A model generated the notes under the pieces. The model searched no databases, was not told the DNA's origin, and saw only the letters and a program-made list of their open reading frames with translations. Below are positions 36,497 to 45,230 of a stretch of DNA of 64,000 nt, one piece after another; position 1 is the stretch's first letter; each line of letters begins with the position of its first letter. A program made the translations under genes and the position numbers. This DNA comes from Bacteroidia bacterium (lineage in GTDB: Bacteria; Bacteroidota; Bacteroidia; J057): contig JAWKNO010000003.1 of NCBI GenBank assembly GCA_041391665.1, forward strand, positions 1,674,001 to 1,738,000, read 5' to 3'.

Positions 36497-36957
36497 TGGA
36501 TGTTGGCTTTTGGATGTTGGCTTTTGGATGTTGGCTTTTGGATGTTGGCTTTTGGATGTTGGCTTTTGGATGTTGGCTTTTGGCTGTTGGCTGTTGGCTG
36601 TTGGCTGTTGGCTGTTGGCTGTTGGCTTTTGGCTTTTGGATGTTGGCTTTTGGCTTTTGGCTGTTGGCTTTTGGCTGTTGGCTTTTGGCTGTTGGCTTTT
36701 GGCTGTTGGCTGTTGGCTGTTGGCTTTTGGCTGTTGGCTTTTGGCTGTTGGCTGTTGGCTGTTGGCTGTTGGCTTTTGGCTTTTGGCTGTTGGCTTTTGG
36801 CTGTTGGCTTTTGGCTTTTGGCTGTTGGCTGTTGGCTTTTGGCTGTTGGCTTTTGGCTGTTGGCTTTTGGCTGTTGGCTTTTGGCTGTTGGCTTTTGGCT
36901 GTTGGCTTTTGGCTGTTGGCTTTTGGCTGTTGGCTTTTGGCTGTTGGCTGTTGGCTA
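36497..36957. repeat. 461-bp heptanucleotide tandem array, about 66 units, open in all three forward frames
   Basis: Uninterrupted 7-bp units of the form TGGCTGT / TGGCTTT, with TGGATGT variants at the left end. Because 7 is not a multiple of 3 and no unit creates a stop, all three plus-strand frames stay open for 150-170 codons (repeats of WLLAVG/WLLAFG type). These frames are repeat by-products. The array fills nearly all of the 505-bp gap between uxuA and the DUF1080 gene and must be transcribed if the operon reads through. Slippage should make its length variable. Confidence 0.95.
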
Positions 36958-36990
36958 ATAGCTAAAGGCCAATGGCTAATAGCTAAAGGC
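36952..36990. repeat. Direct repeat TGGCTAATAGCTAAAGGC at the array edge and the uxuA 3' end
   Basis: Two identical 18-bp copies (36952-36969 and 36973-36990). The second copy contains the uxuA stop codon and last codons; the first abuts the heptamer array and shares its TTGGCT core, suggesting the array grew from this end. Confidence 0.85.
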
Positions 36991-38178
36991 TCTTTTGATG
37001 CCTAGTTCCAGGCCGCGAAGTTCGGCGAGGCCGCGTAACCTGCCGATGGCAGAGTAGCCGGGATTTGTTTTTTTATGGAGATCATCGAGCATAAGGTGCC
37101 CGTGGTCAGGGCGCATCGGGATGGCGCTGTTGGGGTTTCCGGCTTTTGATCTTTTGGACTCTTCCTCAACCAATGCCTTTACGACTTCATACATATCGAC
37201 ATCACCATCGAGATGGTCGGCTTCATAAAAATTGCCTTCTGCATCGCGGCGGGTACTTCTCAGGTGAATAAAGTGAATATGGTCGCCCAGTCGTTTTACC
37301 ATTCCCGCCAGATCGTTATCTGCCCTTACGCCATAGGAGCCGGTACAGAAAGTGAGGCCGTTGGATGGAGACTTTACCGCATGAATGAGGAAATTGGCAT
37401 CGGCTTCCGTGCTTACGATTCGCGGCAACCCAAGGATAGAATACGGCGGATCATCGGGGTGAATCGCCATTCGCACGCCGGCTTCTTCAGCAACAGGAAC
37501 GATCTCTCCGAGGAAATATGCCAGGTTTTCGCGCAAACGGTCTTCATCCACATTTTTATAGGCATCGAGTACGGTTTGCAACTGATCCAGCGTATATCCT
37601 TCATCAGACCCGGGCAAACCGGCAATGATATTCTGTTGTAATTGAGTTTTCGCAGCATCATCCAGTTGGGCGAAATACTCTTTTGCTTTTCGCCTGTCAT
37701 CATCAGAATAAAGCCCCTCTGCTCCCGGTCTTTTGAGCATAAACAACTCAAAAGCAGCAAAAGCGATCCGGTCAAACCGCAACGCTTTGGAGCCATCGGC
37801 AACTTCGTATTTAAGATCAGTGCGGGTCCAGTCCAACACAGGCATAAAATTGTAACAGACAATGTTTACACCACAGGCTGCGAGGTTTCGGATGCTCTGC
37901 TTGTAGTTTTCGATCATCCGTACACGTTCGGGACTACCGGTTTTTATGGGATCGGGAACGGGTATGCTTTCTACAACTTCCCAGCGAAGATTGCGGGGTT
38001 TGTTGTTGACCTCGTCCCATTCGATGATTTGTTTGCGATGATTAATTTCATCGATTGTCCACACTTCTCCATTGGGAATATGGTGAAGGGCGGTTACTAT
38101 GCCCGTTGCGCCAGCCTGCATTACATCGGAGAGGCTTACAGGGTCATTGGGGCCATACCAGCGCCAGGATTGAAGCAT
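36976..38178 (-). CDS. uxuA: Mannonate dehydratase
   Basis: Dehydrates D-mannonate to 2-keto-3-deoxygluconate. The 400-residue xylose-isomerase-like TIM barrel has the family's typical MLQSWRWYGPNDPVSL start, GVNIVCYNFMPVLDWTRTDL, MAIHPDDPPYSILGLPRIV, LTFCTGSYGVRADNDL, HFIHLRSTRRD and a terminal PMRPDHGHLMLDD metal/active-site region. It lies 33 bp downstream of the SDR reductase. The last residues fall within a direct repeat at the edge of the heptamer array. Confidence 0.95.
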   Translation of the reverse strand: MLQSWRWYGPNDPVSLSDVMQAGATGIVTALHHIPNGEVWTIDEINHRKQIIEWDEVNNKPRNLRWEVVESIPVPDPIKTGSPERVRMIENYKQSIRNLAACGVNIVCYNFMPVLDWTRTDLKYEVADGSKALRFDRIAFAAFELFMLKRPGAEGLYSDDDRRKAKEYFAQLDDAAKTQLQQNIIAGLPGSDEGYTLDQLQTVLDAYKNVDEDRLRENLAYFLGEIVPVAEEAGVRMAIHPDDPPYSILGLPRIVSTEADANFLIHAVKSPSNGLTFCTGSYGVRADNDLAGMVKRLGDHIHFIHLRSTRRDAEGNFYEADHLDGDVDMYEVVKALVEEESKRSKAGNPNSAIPMRPDHGHLMLDDLHKKTNPGYSAIGRLRGLAELRGLELGIKRAFSY

Positions 38179-38211
38179 ATGATTAGATATTATGTTGAGG
38201 CAATATACAGA

Positions 38212-39027
38212 TTAAACACCACTCCAGGCACTAAATCCTCCATCAATGGGAACCACAATACCGGTTACAAATTTTGAAGCATCACTACACAACCACTGAA
38301 TCGTGCCATTCAGTTCTTCGGCTTCGCCAAATCTGCCCATCGGAGTATGCGCAATAATGGTTTTTCCCCGGTCGGTCAGGCTGCCATCTTCATTGAGCAA
38401 AAGGTTGCGATTTTGATCGCCAATAAAAAATCCCGGAGCGATGGCATTCACCCTGATTCCACCACCAAACTTCAGCGCCAGTTCTACCGCCATCCATTTG
38501 GTAAAATTATCTATCGCCGCCTTGGAAACAGAATAACCTACTACCCGGCTGATTGCCCGCTGGGCAGTCATAGATGAGATATTGATAATCACGCCTTGTT
38601 TCTGTGCAGCCATTTGCTCCCCAAACACCAGCGCGGGAAGGACAGATCCATTGAGATTGAGGTCAGAAACTTTTTTAAATGCTTCGATGGAGAGATCAAA
38701 TATGGTTTGGTTGGGGCCAATGGTAGCACCTGGCATATTTCCTCCTGCGGCATTGATCAGCACGTCAATTTTGCCCCATTGGGCCATTATGGCATTTTTT
38801 GCAGCGATGAGGTTATCTTTATCCAGGACATTGGCTTCAATCGCGATGGCTTCGCCACCTTCCTTCGTGAGTTCGGCTACACTTTTTTGTGCCAGTTCTA
38901 ATCGCAAATCGAGAATGGCGATACGGGCACCAGCCTGTATCAGACGTTGAGCCATAGATCCGCCCAAAGCACCTGAACCACCGGTAATAGCAATGACTTT
39001 ACCTGAAACATCAAATGGGTTTTGCAT
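38212..39027 (-). CDS. SDR family oxidoreductase, probable D-fructuronate/mannonate reductase
   Basis: A 271-residue NAD(P)-dependent short-chain dehydrogenase. The start is ATG 39027 (MQNPFDVSGKVIAITGG); an upstream TTG is rejected. It has the GGSGALGG nucleotide loop, NAAGGN, catalytic Ser (NISSM) and the YSVSKAA Tyr-x-x-x-Lys motif. Its position directly upstream of uxuA and opposite a LacI regulator fits the step fructuronate to mannonate. This is an SDR replacing the classical UxuB family, so specificity is inferred from context. Confidence 0.85.
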   Translation of the reverse strand: MQNPFDVSGKVIAITGGSGALGGSMAQRLIQAGARIAILDLRLELAQKSVAELTKEGGEAIAIEANVLDKDNLIAAKNAIMAQWGKIDVLINAAGGNMPGATIGPNQTIFDLSIEAFKKVSDLNLNGSVLPALVFGEQMAAQKQGVIINISSMTAQRAISRVVGYSVSKAAIDNFTKWMAVELALKFGGGIRVNAIAPGFFIGDQNRNLLLNEDGSLTDRGKTIIAHTPMGRFGEAEELNGTIQWLCSDASKFVTGIVVPIDGGFSAWSGV

Positions 39028-39176
39028 AAACTGCTTAAACTTTTGTGTAATTTCCAGCAACGATTTAATAAAAGAAAAAGCAATTACAAAGGGTTTATTC
39101 TCAATAAGTTAAGATTATGTGTTTGGGAACGGTTGCAGGAAAAGGTTTTTTCTGTCCAAATTCAATATATTAAAAT

Positions 39177-40214
39177 ATGGATTATCACGCGGTCACGATC
39201 AAGGATATTGCCCGAAGACTGGGAATTTCCAAATCCACGGTTTCCCGGGCATTGCGCGATCATCCCAATGTCAAAGAGGAAACGAAAAAGGCTGTAACAG
39301 CACTTGCCACTGCGCTTGACTATCACCCTGACCCTGTAGCATTGGGGTTGTTAAATCGCAAAACCTTTACTTTGGGTGTAATCGTGCCCAACCTCAGCTT
39401 TCCTTATTTTTCTCTTGCCGTGAGTGGTATGCAGGAAATCGCTTCCAAAGCCGGGTACCAGATTATGATCTGCCAGTCCAACGAAAGTTATGAAACCGAA
39501 AAAGCGGTTATCCGCACGCTGACCGCCAACCGCGTGGACGGGTTGATTTTGTCGATATCGATTGAGACCCGAGACGATTCACATATCCGGGAACTTCTGC
39601 GAAAAAAGGTGCCGCTGGTCCTTTTTGACCGGGTGATGGAAGAAGTAAATGTACCAAAAGTTGTGATGGACAATACGGATGCAGCGTTTCGGATGACAGA
39701 GCATCTGATCATGCAGGGATATAAACGAATTGCCCATATAGCGGGGCCGGAGGCGCTCCTCGTCAGTCACCAGCGTGTCAGGGGTTATGAAGTTGCATTG
39801 AAGAAATACGGAATCCCTGTTGACCGTGATCTGATCATTTACAAAGGATTCCGGATTGAGAATGGGCGTGAGGCTGCAGAGGCTTTTTTACAGCTACCGC
39901 ACCCCCCCGATGCCATTCTGGCAGTATCTGACAGCGCTGCGGCCGGGGCTATGATGATATTGGAGGAACGTGGTTTGCAAATCCCGCAAGACGTCGCTGT
40001 TTCGGGTTTCAATGATGAAATTTTCACCAGCTTTGTCAAACCCACAATGACGACGGTCTCATTGCCGATGTATGCCCTTGGGCAGGAGGCCATACGTATG
40101 CTGTTGCGACAGATCACGCATCCGGAAGAACCTGTTTCCTGTGTCCCGCAGGTTTTAAAATCTTCACTCGTATTACGGGAATCAACCCGGAGGAAAAACG
40201 ATGCTGAGCTATAA
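39177..40214 (+). CDS. LacI family transcriptional regulator
   Basis: A 345-residue repressor with an N-terminal helix-turn-helix (residues 7-40: VTIKDIARRLGISKSTVSRALRDHPNV) and hinge helix, then a periplasmic-binding-protein-like sensor domain (TLGVIVPNLSFPYFS, RVDGLILSIS, GYKRIAHIAGP, PPDAILAVSD, SGFNDE). It diverges from the SDR-uxuA-DUF1080-kdgK operon across about 150 bp and is the likely regulator of it, with a hexuronate-pathway metabolite as probable ligand (inference). I found no convincing symmetrical operator. Its stop codon touches the dnaK terminator. Confidence 0.92.
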   Translation: MDYHAVTIKDIARRLGISKSTVSRALRDHPNVKEETKKAVTALATALDYHPDPVALGLLNRKTFTLGVIVPNLSFPYFSLAVSGMQEIASKAGYQIMICQSNESYETEKAVIRTLTANRVDGLILSISIETRDDSHIRELLRKKVPLVLFDRVMEEVNVPKVVMDNTDAAFRMTEHLIMQGYKRIAHIAGPEALLVSHQRVRGYEVALKKYGIPVDRDLIIYKGFRIENGREAAEAFLQLPHPPDAILAVSDSAAAGAMMILEERGLQIPQDVAVSGFNDEIFTSFVKPTMTTVSLPMYALGQEAIRMLLRQITHPEEPVSCVPQVLKSSLVLRESTRRKNDAEL

Positions 40215-40242
40215 AAAAAAAGGTCCGCCAAACCGGCGGACC
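40213..40242 (-). terminator. Rho-independent terminator of dnaK
   Basis: On the minus strand an 8-bp GC stem (GGTCCGCC, 40222-40229 with 40235-40242) is followed by nine T (A tract 40213-40221), 26 bp after the dnaK stop codon. Confidence 0.9.
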
Positions 40243-40268
40243 CACTGGAGAAAGAAAATCTCACTTTA

Positions 40269-42158
40269 TTATTTGTCGTCGACTTCTTCGTATTCGACGT
40301 CTGTAACATCACTTTCCGGCTCTGAAGCTGCATTTCCTGCATGTGCCTGGCCATTTTGCTCAGCCTGATACAACTCGGTAGATGCATTTTGCCATGCAGT
40401 GTTAAGCGCAGCCATTGCTGCATCAATTGCGCTAAGGTCTTTTGCCTCATGTGCTGCACGCAATTCTTTCAAGCTACCTTCAATTGCAGATTTGTGATTT
40501 TCGGAAAGTTTATCACCCAGATCCTTCAGTTGTTTTTCTGTACTGAAGATCAGTGCGTCAGCTGCATTGAGTTTTTCAGCCTGCTCTTTTCTGAGGCGAT
40601 CGGCTTCTTCATTTTCCTGCGCTTCGCGCTTCATTTTTTCAATTTCCGCATCGCTCAGGCCGGTGGAAGCTTCAATCCGGATTTTTTGCTCTTTTCCGGT
40701 CGCCTTATCGCGGGCACTTACATGAAGAATACCGTTGGCGTCAATGTCGAAGGAAACTTCAATCTGAGGAATACCGCGAGGTGCTGGTGGAATGCCATCG
40801 AGGTGGAATTTTCCAAGCGTACGGTTGTCCATCGCCATGGGGCGTTCTCCCTGCAGAATATGGATTTCCACTGATGTCTGACTGTCGGACGCTGTTGAGA
40901 ATACCTCCGATTTTTTGGTCGGGATGGTGGTATTGGCTTCAATCAGACGGGTAAATACGCCGCCCATGGTTTCAATACCGAGAGAAAGGGGTGTAACGTC
41001 GAGAAGCAATACGCCAGTAACATCACCGGAAAGAACACCGCCCTGAATCGCAGCACCAATAGCAACCACTTCGTCAGGGTTTACGCTCCTGTTGGGTTCT
41101 CTTTTGAAAAAGTCTTTGACCAGTTCCTGTACTTTAGGGATACGGGTAGATCCACCTACGAGGATCACCTCGTCCACTTCTTCTACAGAAAGCTTGGCAG
41201 CTTTGAGTGCTTCGCGACAAGGAGTAAGACAGCGGTCAAACAGCTTGTCAGCCAGTTGCTCAAATTTCGCCTTGGTAAGCGTTCTCTCAAGGTGTTTGGG
41301 GCCATTGGCGTCCATAGAGAGGTAAGGCAGGTTGATCTGAGACTGACTGGTGGTAGAAAGCTCAATTTTTGCAGTTTCAGCAGCTTCTTTCAGACGCTGC
41401 ATGGCTTTAGGGTCTTTGGTAAGATCCACATTGTGCTCCTGCGCAAATTCAGCAACCAACCAGTTGATAATGATCTGGTCAAAGTCATCACCACCCAGAT
41501 GGGTATCACCATTGGTTGAAAGCACTTCAAATACACCGTCTCCCAATTCAAGGATAGATATATCGAATGTACCACCACCGAGGTCAAATACGGCAACTTT
41601 AATATTTTTGTCTTGTTTATCGAGACCATAAGCCAATGCAGCAGCAGTAGGCTCATTGATAATACGACGAACTTTCAGGCCGGCGATTTCACCAGCTTCT
41701 TTGGTTGCATTGCGCTGTGCGTCGTTGAAGTAAGCAGGAACCGTGATTACAGCTTCTTTTACTTCATAACCCAGATAATCTTCAGCAGTTTTCTTCATTT
41801 TCTGAAGAATCATGGCAGAAATTTCCTGCGGGGTATAGGTACGATCATCGACCTTTGCTACAGCCAGGTTGTTTCTACCGCTGGCGATTTCATAGGATAC
41901 GCCCCCTTTGTCTTTTTTTGCGTCAGGGTAAGTAGCACCCATAAAACGCTTGATCGAACGAATGGTTTTCAGCGGGTTGGCGAGGGACTGGCGTTTTGCC
42001 TGTTCGCCTACGATACGCTCACCGTCTTTGGAAAACGATACCACAGAAGGAGTCGTTCTTTTTCCTTCTGCATTTACAATCACCGTCGGCTCATTCCCCT
42101 CCATTACGGCTACGCAAGAGTTCGTAGTTCCTAAGTCTATTCCTATAATCTTACTCAT
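40269..42158 (-). CDS. dnaK: Molecular chaperone DnaK (Hsp70)
   Basis: Cytosolic ATP-dependent chaperone of 629 residues. Diagnostic features are the IGIDLGTTNSCVAV start, AVITVPAYFNDAQRNATKEAGEIAGL, DLGGGTFDISIL, VLLVGGSTRIPKVQ-type segment (VILVGGSTRIPKVQEL), the VTPLSLGIETMGG linker/substrate domain, and an acidic tail (VTDVEYEEVDDK). It is 21 bp downstream of an hsp20 gene and ends in a strong terminator. grpE and dnaJ are not adjacent. Confidence 0.98.
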   Translation of the reverse strand: MSKIIGIDLGTTNSCVAVMEGNEPTVIVNAEGKRTTPSVVSFSKDGERIVGEQAKRQSLANPLKTIRSIKRFMGATYPDAKKDKGGVSYEIASGRNNLAVAKVDDRTYTPQEISAMILQKMKKTAEDYLGYEVKEAVITVPAYFNDAQRNATKEAGEIAGLKVRRIINEPTAAALAYGLDKQDKNIKVAVFDLGGGTFDISILELGDGVFEVLSTNGDTHLGGDDFDQIIINWLVAEFAQEHNVDLTKDPKAMQRLKEAAETAKIELSTTSQSQINLPYLSMDANGPKHLERTLTKAKFEQLADKLFDRCLTPCREALKAAKLSVEEVDEVILVGGSTRIPKVQELVKDFFKREPNRSVNPDEVVAIGAAIQGGVLSGDVTGVLLLDVTPLSLGIETMGGVFTRLIEANTTIPTKKSEVFSTASDSQTSVEIHILQGERPMAMDNRTLGKFHLDGIPPAPRGIPQIEVSFDIDANGILHVSARDKATGKEQKIRIEASTGLSDAEIEKMKREAQENEEADRLRKEQAEKLNAADALIFSTEKQLKDLGDKLSENHKSAIEGSLKELRAAHEAKDLSAIDAAMAALNTAWQNASTELYQAEQNGQAHAGNAASEPESDVTDVEYEEVDDK

Positions 42159-42179
42159 CTGATGCTTATTTTGATATAA

Positions 42180-42632
42180 TTATTCGATATTTATTTTAGA
42201 AGTATCTTCCGTCTCATCTCCGGTATTCCGGGGAAAACGTATAAAAAGCAAACCCATCTCATATTTGGCTTTTACCTCCTCTATCACCGCGCTTACCGGC
42301 AGGGTAAATGATTTGATAAAATTGCCATACTGACGTTCCTGCTTCTCATATACATAATTCTCAGAACCTTGCACCGGAAATTTTGTGCCTTTCACATTAA
42401 GAATCCCGTCATGAATCTGTATGGAAACATCTTCTTTTTTCACTCCGGGGATTTCCAGTTCAATCACGTATTGGTCTCGGGTAAGATATACATCGGTACG
42501 GACTCTAAGTTCCGACCCTGTACTATCGCCGCTGAATACGTCATCCATAAACCCGCCGACTTTTTTTTGCAGGTCTGAAAACCCCTCCTTAAAACTTTGG
42601 AAGAAATCCTCAGGTTTGTTTTCATTATTCAT
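42180..42632 (-). CDS. Hsp20/alpha-crystallin family small heat shock protein
   Basis: A 150-residue ATP-independent holdase. The alpha-crystallin domain covers about residues 43-140 (RTDVYLTRDQYVIELEIPGVKKEDVSIQIHDGILNVKG, RQYGNFIKSFTLP, KYEMGLLFIRFPR), with an N-terminal Phe-rich arm (EDFFQSFKEGFSDLQKKVGGFMDDVF). It is the first gene of an operon with dnaK. The phased TGNCA element about 85-105 bp upstream is the probable heat-shock control site. Confidence 0.92.
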   Translation of the reverse strand: MNNENKPEDFFQSFKEGFSDLQKKVGGFMDDVFSGDSTGSELRVRTDVYLTRDQYVIELEIPGVKKEDVSIQIHDGILNVKGTKFPVQGSENYVYEKQERQYGNFIKSFTLPVSAVIEEVKAKYEMGLLFIRFPRNTGDETEDTSKINIE

Positions 42633-42715
42633 TTAGACAGGTGGTTATATTGGTTTTATTACGTCCGCAATCCTAGTGCCATGGGGGTTTTGTTGCCTTT
42701 TTGACTGAAAATACT

Positions 42716-42736
42716 TGTCAATATGGCAGTATGACA
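42716..42736. promoter_or_regulatory. Three TGNCA pentamers spaced by 3 bp upstream of hsp20-dnaK
   Basis: TGTCA (42716-42720), TGGCA (42724-42728) and TGACA (42732-42736), exact 8-bp period. Each pentamer is self-complementary in pattern, so the site reads the same on both strands. It lies between hsp20 and the divergent SDR gene and may serve either or both as a protein-binding or heat-shock promoter element. Confidence 0.55.
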
Positions 42737-42803
42737 GCACTTTCCTTCCTATATTACCGCACTTTTCAATAGAGATAACCTAATTCGCAGAAAAGCAACC
42801 GGC

Positions 42804-43598
42804 ATGAGTTTCAACAACCAGATAGTATGGATCACAGGCGCTTCTTCCGGTATAGGCGAGGCGTTGGTTTACGCCTTTGTACAGGCTGGGGCAACGGTCA
42901 TTGCTTCTGCCCGGAGGGTAAATGAACTGGAGCGTGTGCGCAAAGCCTGTGGTGAAAAACAAAATCAGGTAACCATTGTTCCGCTGGATCTGGCTGACAC
43001 TTCAGATGTGGATACCATAGTCAATGCCCAGGTTCAATTGCACGGGAAAATCGATATCCTCATCAACAATGGTGGTATCAGTCAGCGGTCTTTAATAAAA
43101 GATACACCGATCGAACTGGACCGTCGCATCATGGAGGTAAATTATTTCGGCCAAATAGCCCTTACCAAAGCGGTTTTACCATGGATGTTGAAGCAAAAAA
43201 GAGGGCATCTCGTAGCTGTAAGTAGTCTGACGGGCAAGTTTGGTTTTCCTCTCCGCTCTGCATACGCCGCCACAAAACACGCCCTCCACGGTTTTTTTGA
43301 AACCGCACTCCTTGAGTTAAAATCAGAAAATATACATGTTACGGTTGTCAATCCCGGGCAGATTCGCACCCAGATATCCCTACACGCTCTTAAGGAAGAT
43401 GGCACAGCCCAGGGAATCATGGATCCCGGGCAGGAAAATGGGATGACCGCCGAAGTTTGTGCCCAAAAAATCATTGCAGCCATTCGTAAAAATAAAGCTG
43501 AAGTAACCATTGGCGGCAAGGAAGTTGTGATGGTATATTTAAAGCGGTTTGTGCCTGGATTATTCAGGAAAATCGCTACGCGGATAAGCGCCCGATAA
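42804..43598 (+). CDS. SDR family oxidoreductase
   Basis: A 264-residue classical short-chain dehydrogenase with the TGASSGIG cofactor loop (10-17), NNGG, catalytic Ser (VSSLTGKFG) and YAATKHA with Tyr and Lys. The C-terminal extension (YLKRFVPGLFRKIATRISAR) is basic and possibly membrane-associated, as in DHRS7-like lipid-acting SDRs. The substrate is unknown. It is divergent from hsp20-dnaK, sharing the TGNCA element. Confidence 0.88.
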   Translation: MSFNNQIVWITGASSGIGEALVYAFVQAGATVIASARRVNELERVRKACGEKQNQVTIVPLDLADTSDVDTIVNAQVQLHGKIDILINNGGISQRSLIKDTPIELDRRIMEVNYFGQIALTKAVLPWMLKQKRGHLVAVSSLTGKFGFPLRSAYAATKHALHGFFETALLELKSENIHVTVVNPGQIRTQISLHALKEDGTAQGIMDPGQENGMTAEVCAQKIIAAIRKNKAEVTIGGKEVVMVYLKRFVPGLFRKIATRISAR

Positions 43599-43630
43599 AT
43601 CTTTTAAATATTGATCTCAACTTTACCTCT

Positions 43631-44515
43631 ATGGAAACCATTCAAAACGATACGCTGCGTATCGCTGTTAAACCCTCAGGCGCAGAGCTTTGCAGCATCC
43701 AGGCTCTGGCTACCGGGAAAGAATATATGTGGGAAGGGAATCCCGCTATCTGGGGGAGTTTCGCACCCGTTCTGTTTCCGATTGTAGGAACCCTGAAAGA
43801 CAATACGTACCTGTATAATGGAAAATCCTATCAGTTATTCAGACATGGTTTTTTTCGGGGAAATGATAAAGTAACGCTGGTAAAAAAGACAGAAAACCAG
43901 CTTGCCTTTTCGCTGAAAAGTGATGCAGAATCGCTGAAAGTTTATCCATTTGAATTTGAAATGGTGATCGCTTTTACCCTCGAAGGAAAAAGTGTGCATA
44001 TATCTCATGAAGTCAGGAATACCGGTAATGAGACCATGTTTTTTTCCGTTGGAGGGCACCCTGCATTCAAATGCCCGTTGAACGAGGGGGAAACTTATGA
44101 AGATTATTATCTGCATTTTGATCAGAAAGAAAACGCCACCACATGGGATTTGAACAGCGGGGGCATTATCACACAAAAAGGAAGAGTAGTTCTGGATAAC
44201 AGCGACCAGCTACCATTAGATCGCCACCTGTTTGACCATGATGCACTGATATTCAAACACCTGCGATCTGCATCAGTAAGTCTGAATCATTATCTCAACG
44301 GGCCGGTACTTGAGGTCGATTTTAATGGCTGGCCTTATCTGGGCATATGGGCGAAACCTCAGGCACCTTATGTATGTATTGAACCTTGGCTGGGAATTGC
44401 CGACAGTGTGGATACCGACCAGCAAATTGAAAACAAAGAGGGGATTTTATCCCTTTTGCCCGGAAAAACGTTTATGGCAACCTTTTCTATAAAGATTATG
44501 AATCTGGAGGAATAG
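43631..44515 (+). CDS. Aldose 1-epimerase (mutarotase) family protein, LacX type
   Basis: A 294-residue beta-sandwich mutarotase-like protein acting on hexoses or related sugars. It shows LCSIQ-x-L near the start, EYMWEGNPAIWGSFAPVLFPIVG, RHGFFRG with the conserved His, SVGGHPAFKCPL with the catalytic-site His and CIEPWLGIADS at the C-terminal end. The LacX subgroup has uncertain substrate. It lies 32 bp after the SDR gene in the same direction. Confidence 0.9.
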   Translation: METIQNDTLRIAVKPSGAELCSIQALATGKEYMWEGNPAIWGSFAPVLFPIVGTLKDNTYLYNGKSYQLFRHGFFRGNDKVTLVKKTENQLAFSLKSDAESLKVYPFEFEMVIAFTLEGKSVHISHEVRNTGNETMFFSVGGHPAFKCPLNEGETYEDYYLHFDQKENATTWDLNSGGIITQKGRVVLDNSDQLPLDRHLFDHDALIFKHLRSASVSLNHYLNGPVLEVDFNGWPYLGIWAKPQAPYVCIEPWLGIADSVDTDQQIENKEGILSLLPGKTFMATFSIKIMNLEE

Positions 44516-44593
44516 AAACTACGCAACAAGTGTCTAATCTTCCAGTATTGGAGAGCCAGTCATTATCCAAACAATTAAAATTAAAACTAAAGA

Positions 44594-45175
44594 ATGCGAA
44601 CAATCACAACTTTATTCACTCTTATCTGCCTCGCAGCAGGCTTACAGGCACAAACCAACTGGGCGCTGGATAAGTCCCATACGGGTATCAAGTTTACCAC
44701 CACCCACATGCTGATTTCTGAGGTAGAAGGTCAGTTTGATGACTTTGCCGGCACAGTTACCAGTACAAGTGAGGACTTCAATGGTGCTGCTGTCGAATTT
44801 TCTGCAAAAACTGCCTCGATCAACACAAGCAATGAGCGACGTGATGGCCATTTGAAAGGCGAGGATTTTTTTGATGCAGAAAAATATCCAGAGATCAAAT
44901 TTGTCGGAAAAATCGTCAAAAAAGGCAAAAAATATTTTCTGGAAGGTGATTTCACAATGAAAGCGACAACCAAGCCTGTGAAATTTGACGTAGCCTACAA
45001 TGGCACCATATCTGGCTCACGTGGCAAGAAGGCTGGATTTAAGATTACAGGCGTTGTCAACCGATTTGATTACGGATTGGCGTGGAGTAGCGCAATGGAA
45101 GCCGGCGGACTGGTGGTGGGGGAAGATATCACCATTACCTGCAATGTCGAGTTGAATGAAGTAGTAGCGAAGTAA
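44594..45175 (+). CDS. YceI family periplasmic protein
   Basis: A 193-residue secreted lipocalin-like protein with signal peptide MRTITTLFTLICLAAGLQAQ, then W-x-L-D-K-S-H-T-G-I-K-F, the paired strands KTASINTSNERRDGHLKGEDFFDAEKYPEIKF, and a VNRFDYGLAWS-type end. YceI proteins bind isoprenoid or other long-chain amphiphiles. It is 78 bp after the mutarotase gene and followed by a strong bidirectional terminator. Confidence 0.93.
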   Translation: MRTITTLFTLICLAAGLQAQTNWALDKSHTGIKFTTTHMLISEVEGQFDDFAGTVTSTSEDFNGAAVEFSAKTASINTSNERRDGHLKGEDFFDAEKYPEIKFVGKIVKKGKKYFLEGDFTMKATTKPVKFDVAYNGTISGSRGKKAGFKITGVVNRFDYGLAWSSAMEAGGLVVGEDITITCNVELNEVVAK

Positions 45176-45190
45176 GACTACTGAAGACTT

Positions 45191-45229
45191 ACAAAAAAAG
45201 CCACTCCGGTTCGGAGTGGCTTTTTTTGT
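45191..45229. terminator. Bidirectional terminator between yceI and the YiaK-like gene
   Basis: Perfect 18-bp inverted repeat (45191-45208 with 45212-45229) with a 3-nt loop, GC-rich core (GCCACTCCG) and A7/T7 flanks, between convergent genes. Confidence 0.95.
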
Positions 45230-45230
45230 G

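Noticed and set aside
36497..36957. Possible CRISPR array
   Set aside because: The units are contiguous 7-mers without spacers, and no cas genes are near.
36483..37005. Three overlapping plus-strand frames of 150-170 codons over the heptamer array
   Set aside because: They arise because a 7-bp repeat without stops is open in all frames. Their composition is pure repeat, and there is no start signal or homology.
39100..39176. LacI operator candidate (GGAACGGTTGC near 39126)
   Set aside because: It is not symmetrical enough for a LacI-type palindrome, and no second copy is seen.
40341..40874. 177-codon plus-strand frame opposite dnaK
   Set aside because: Cys/Phe-rich shadow of the highly conserved dnaK coding strand.
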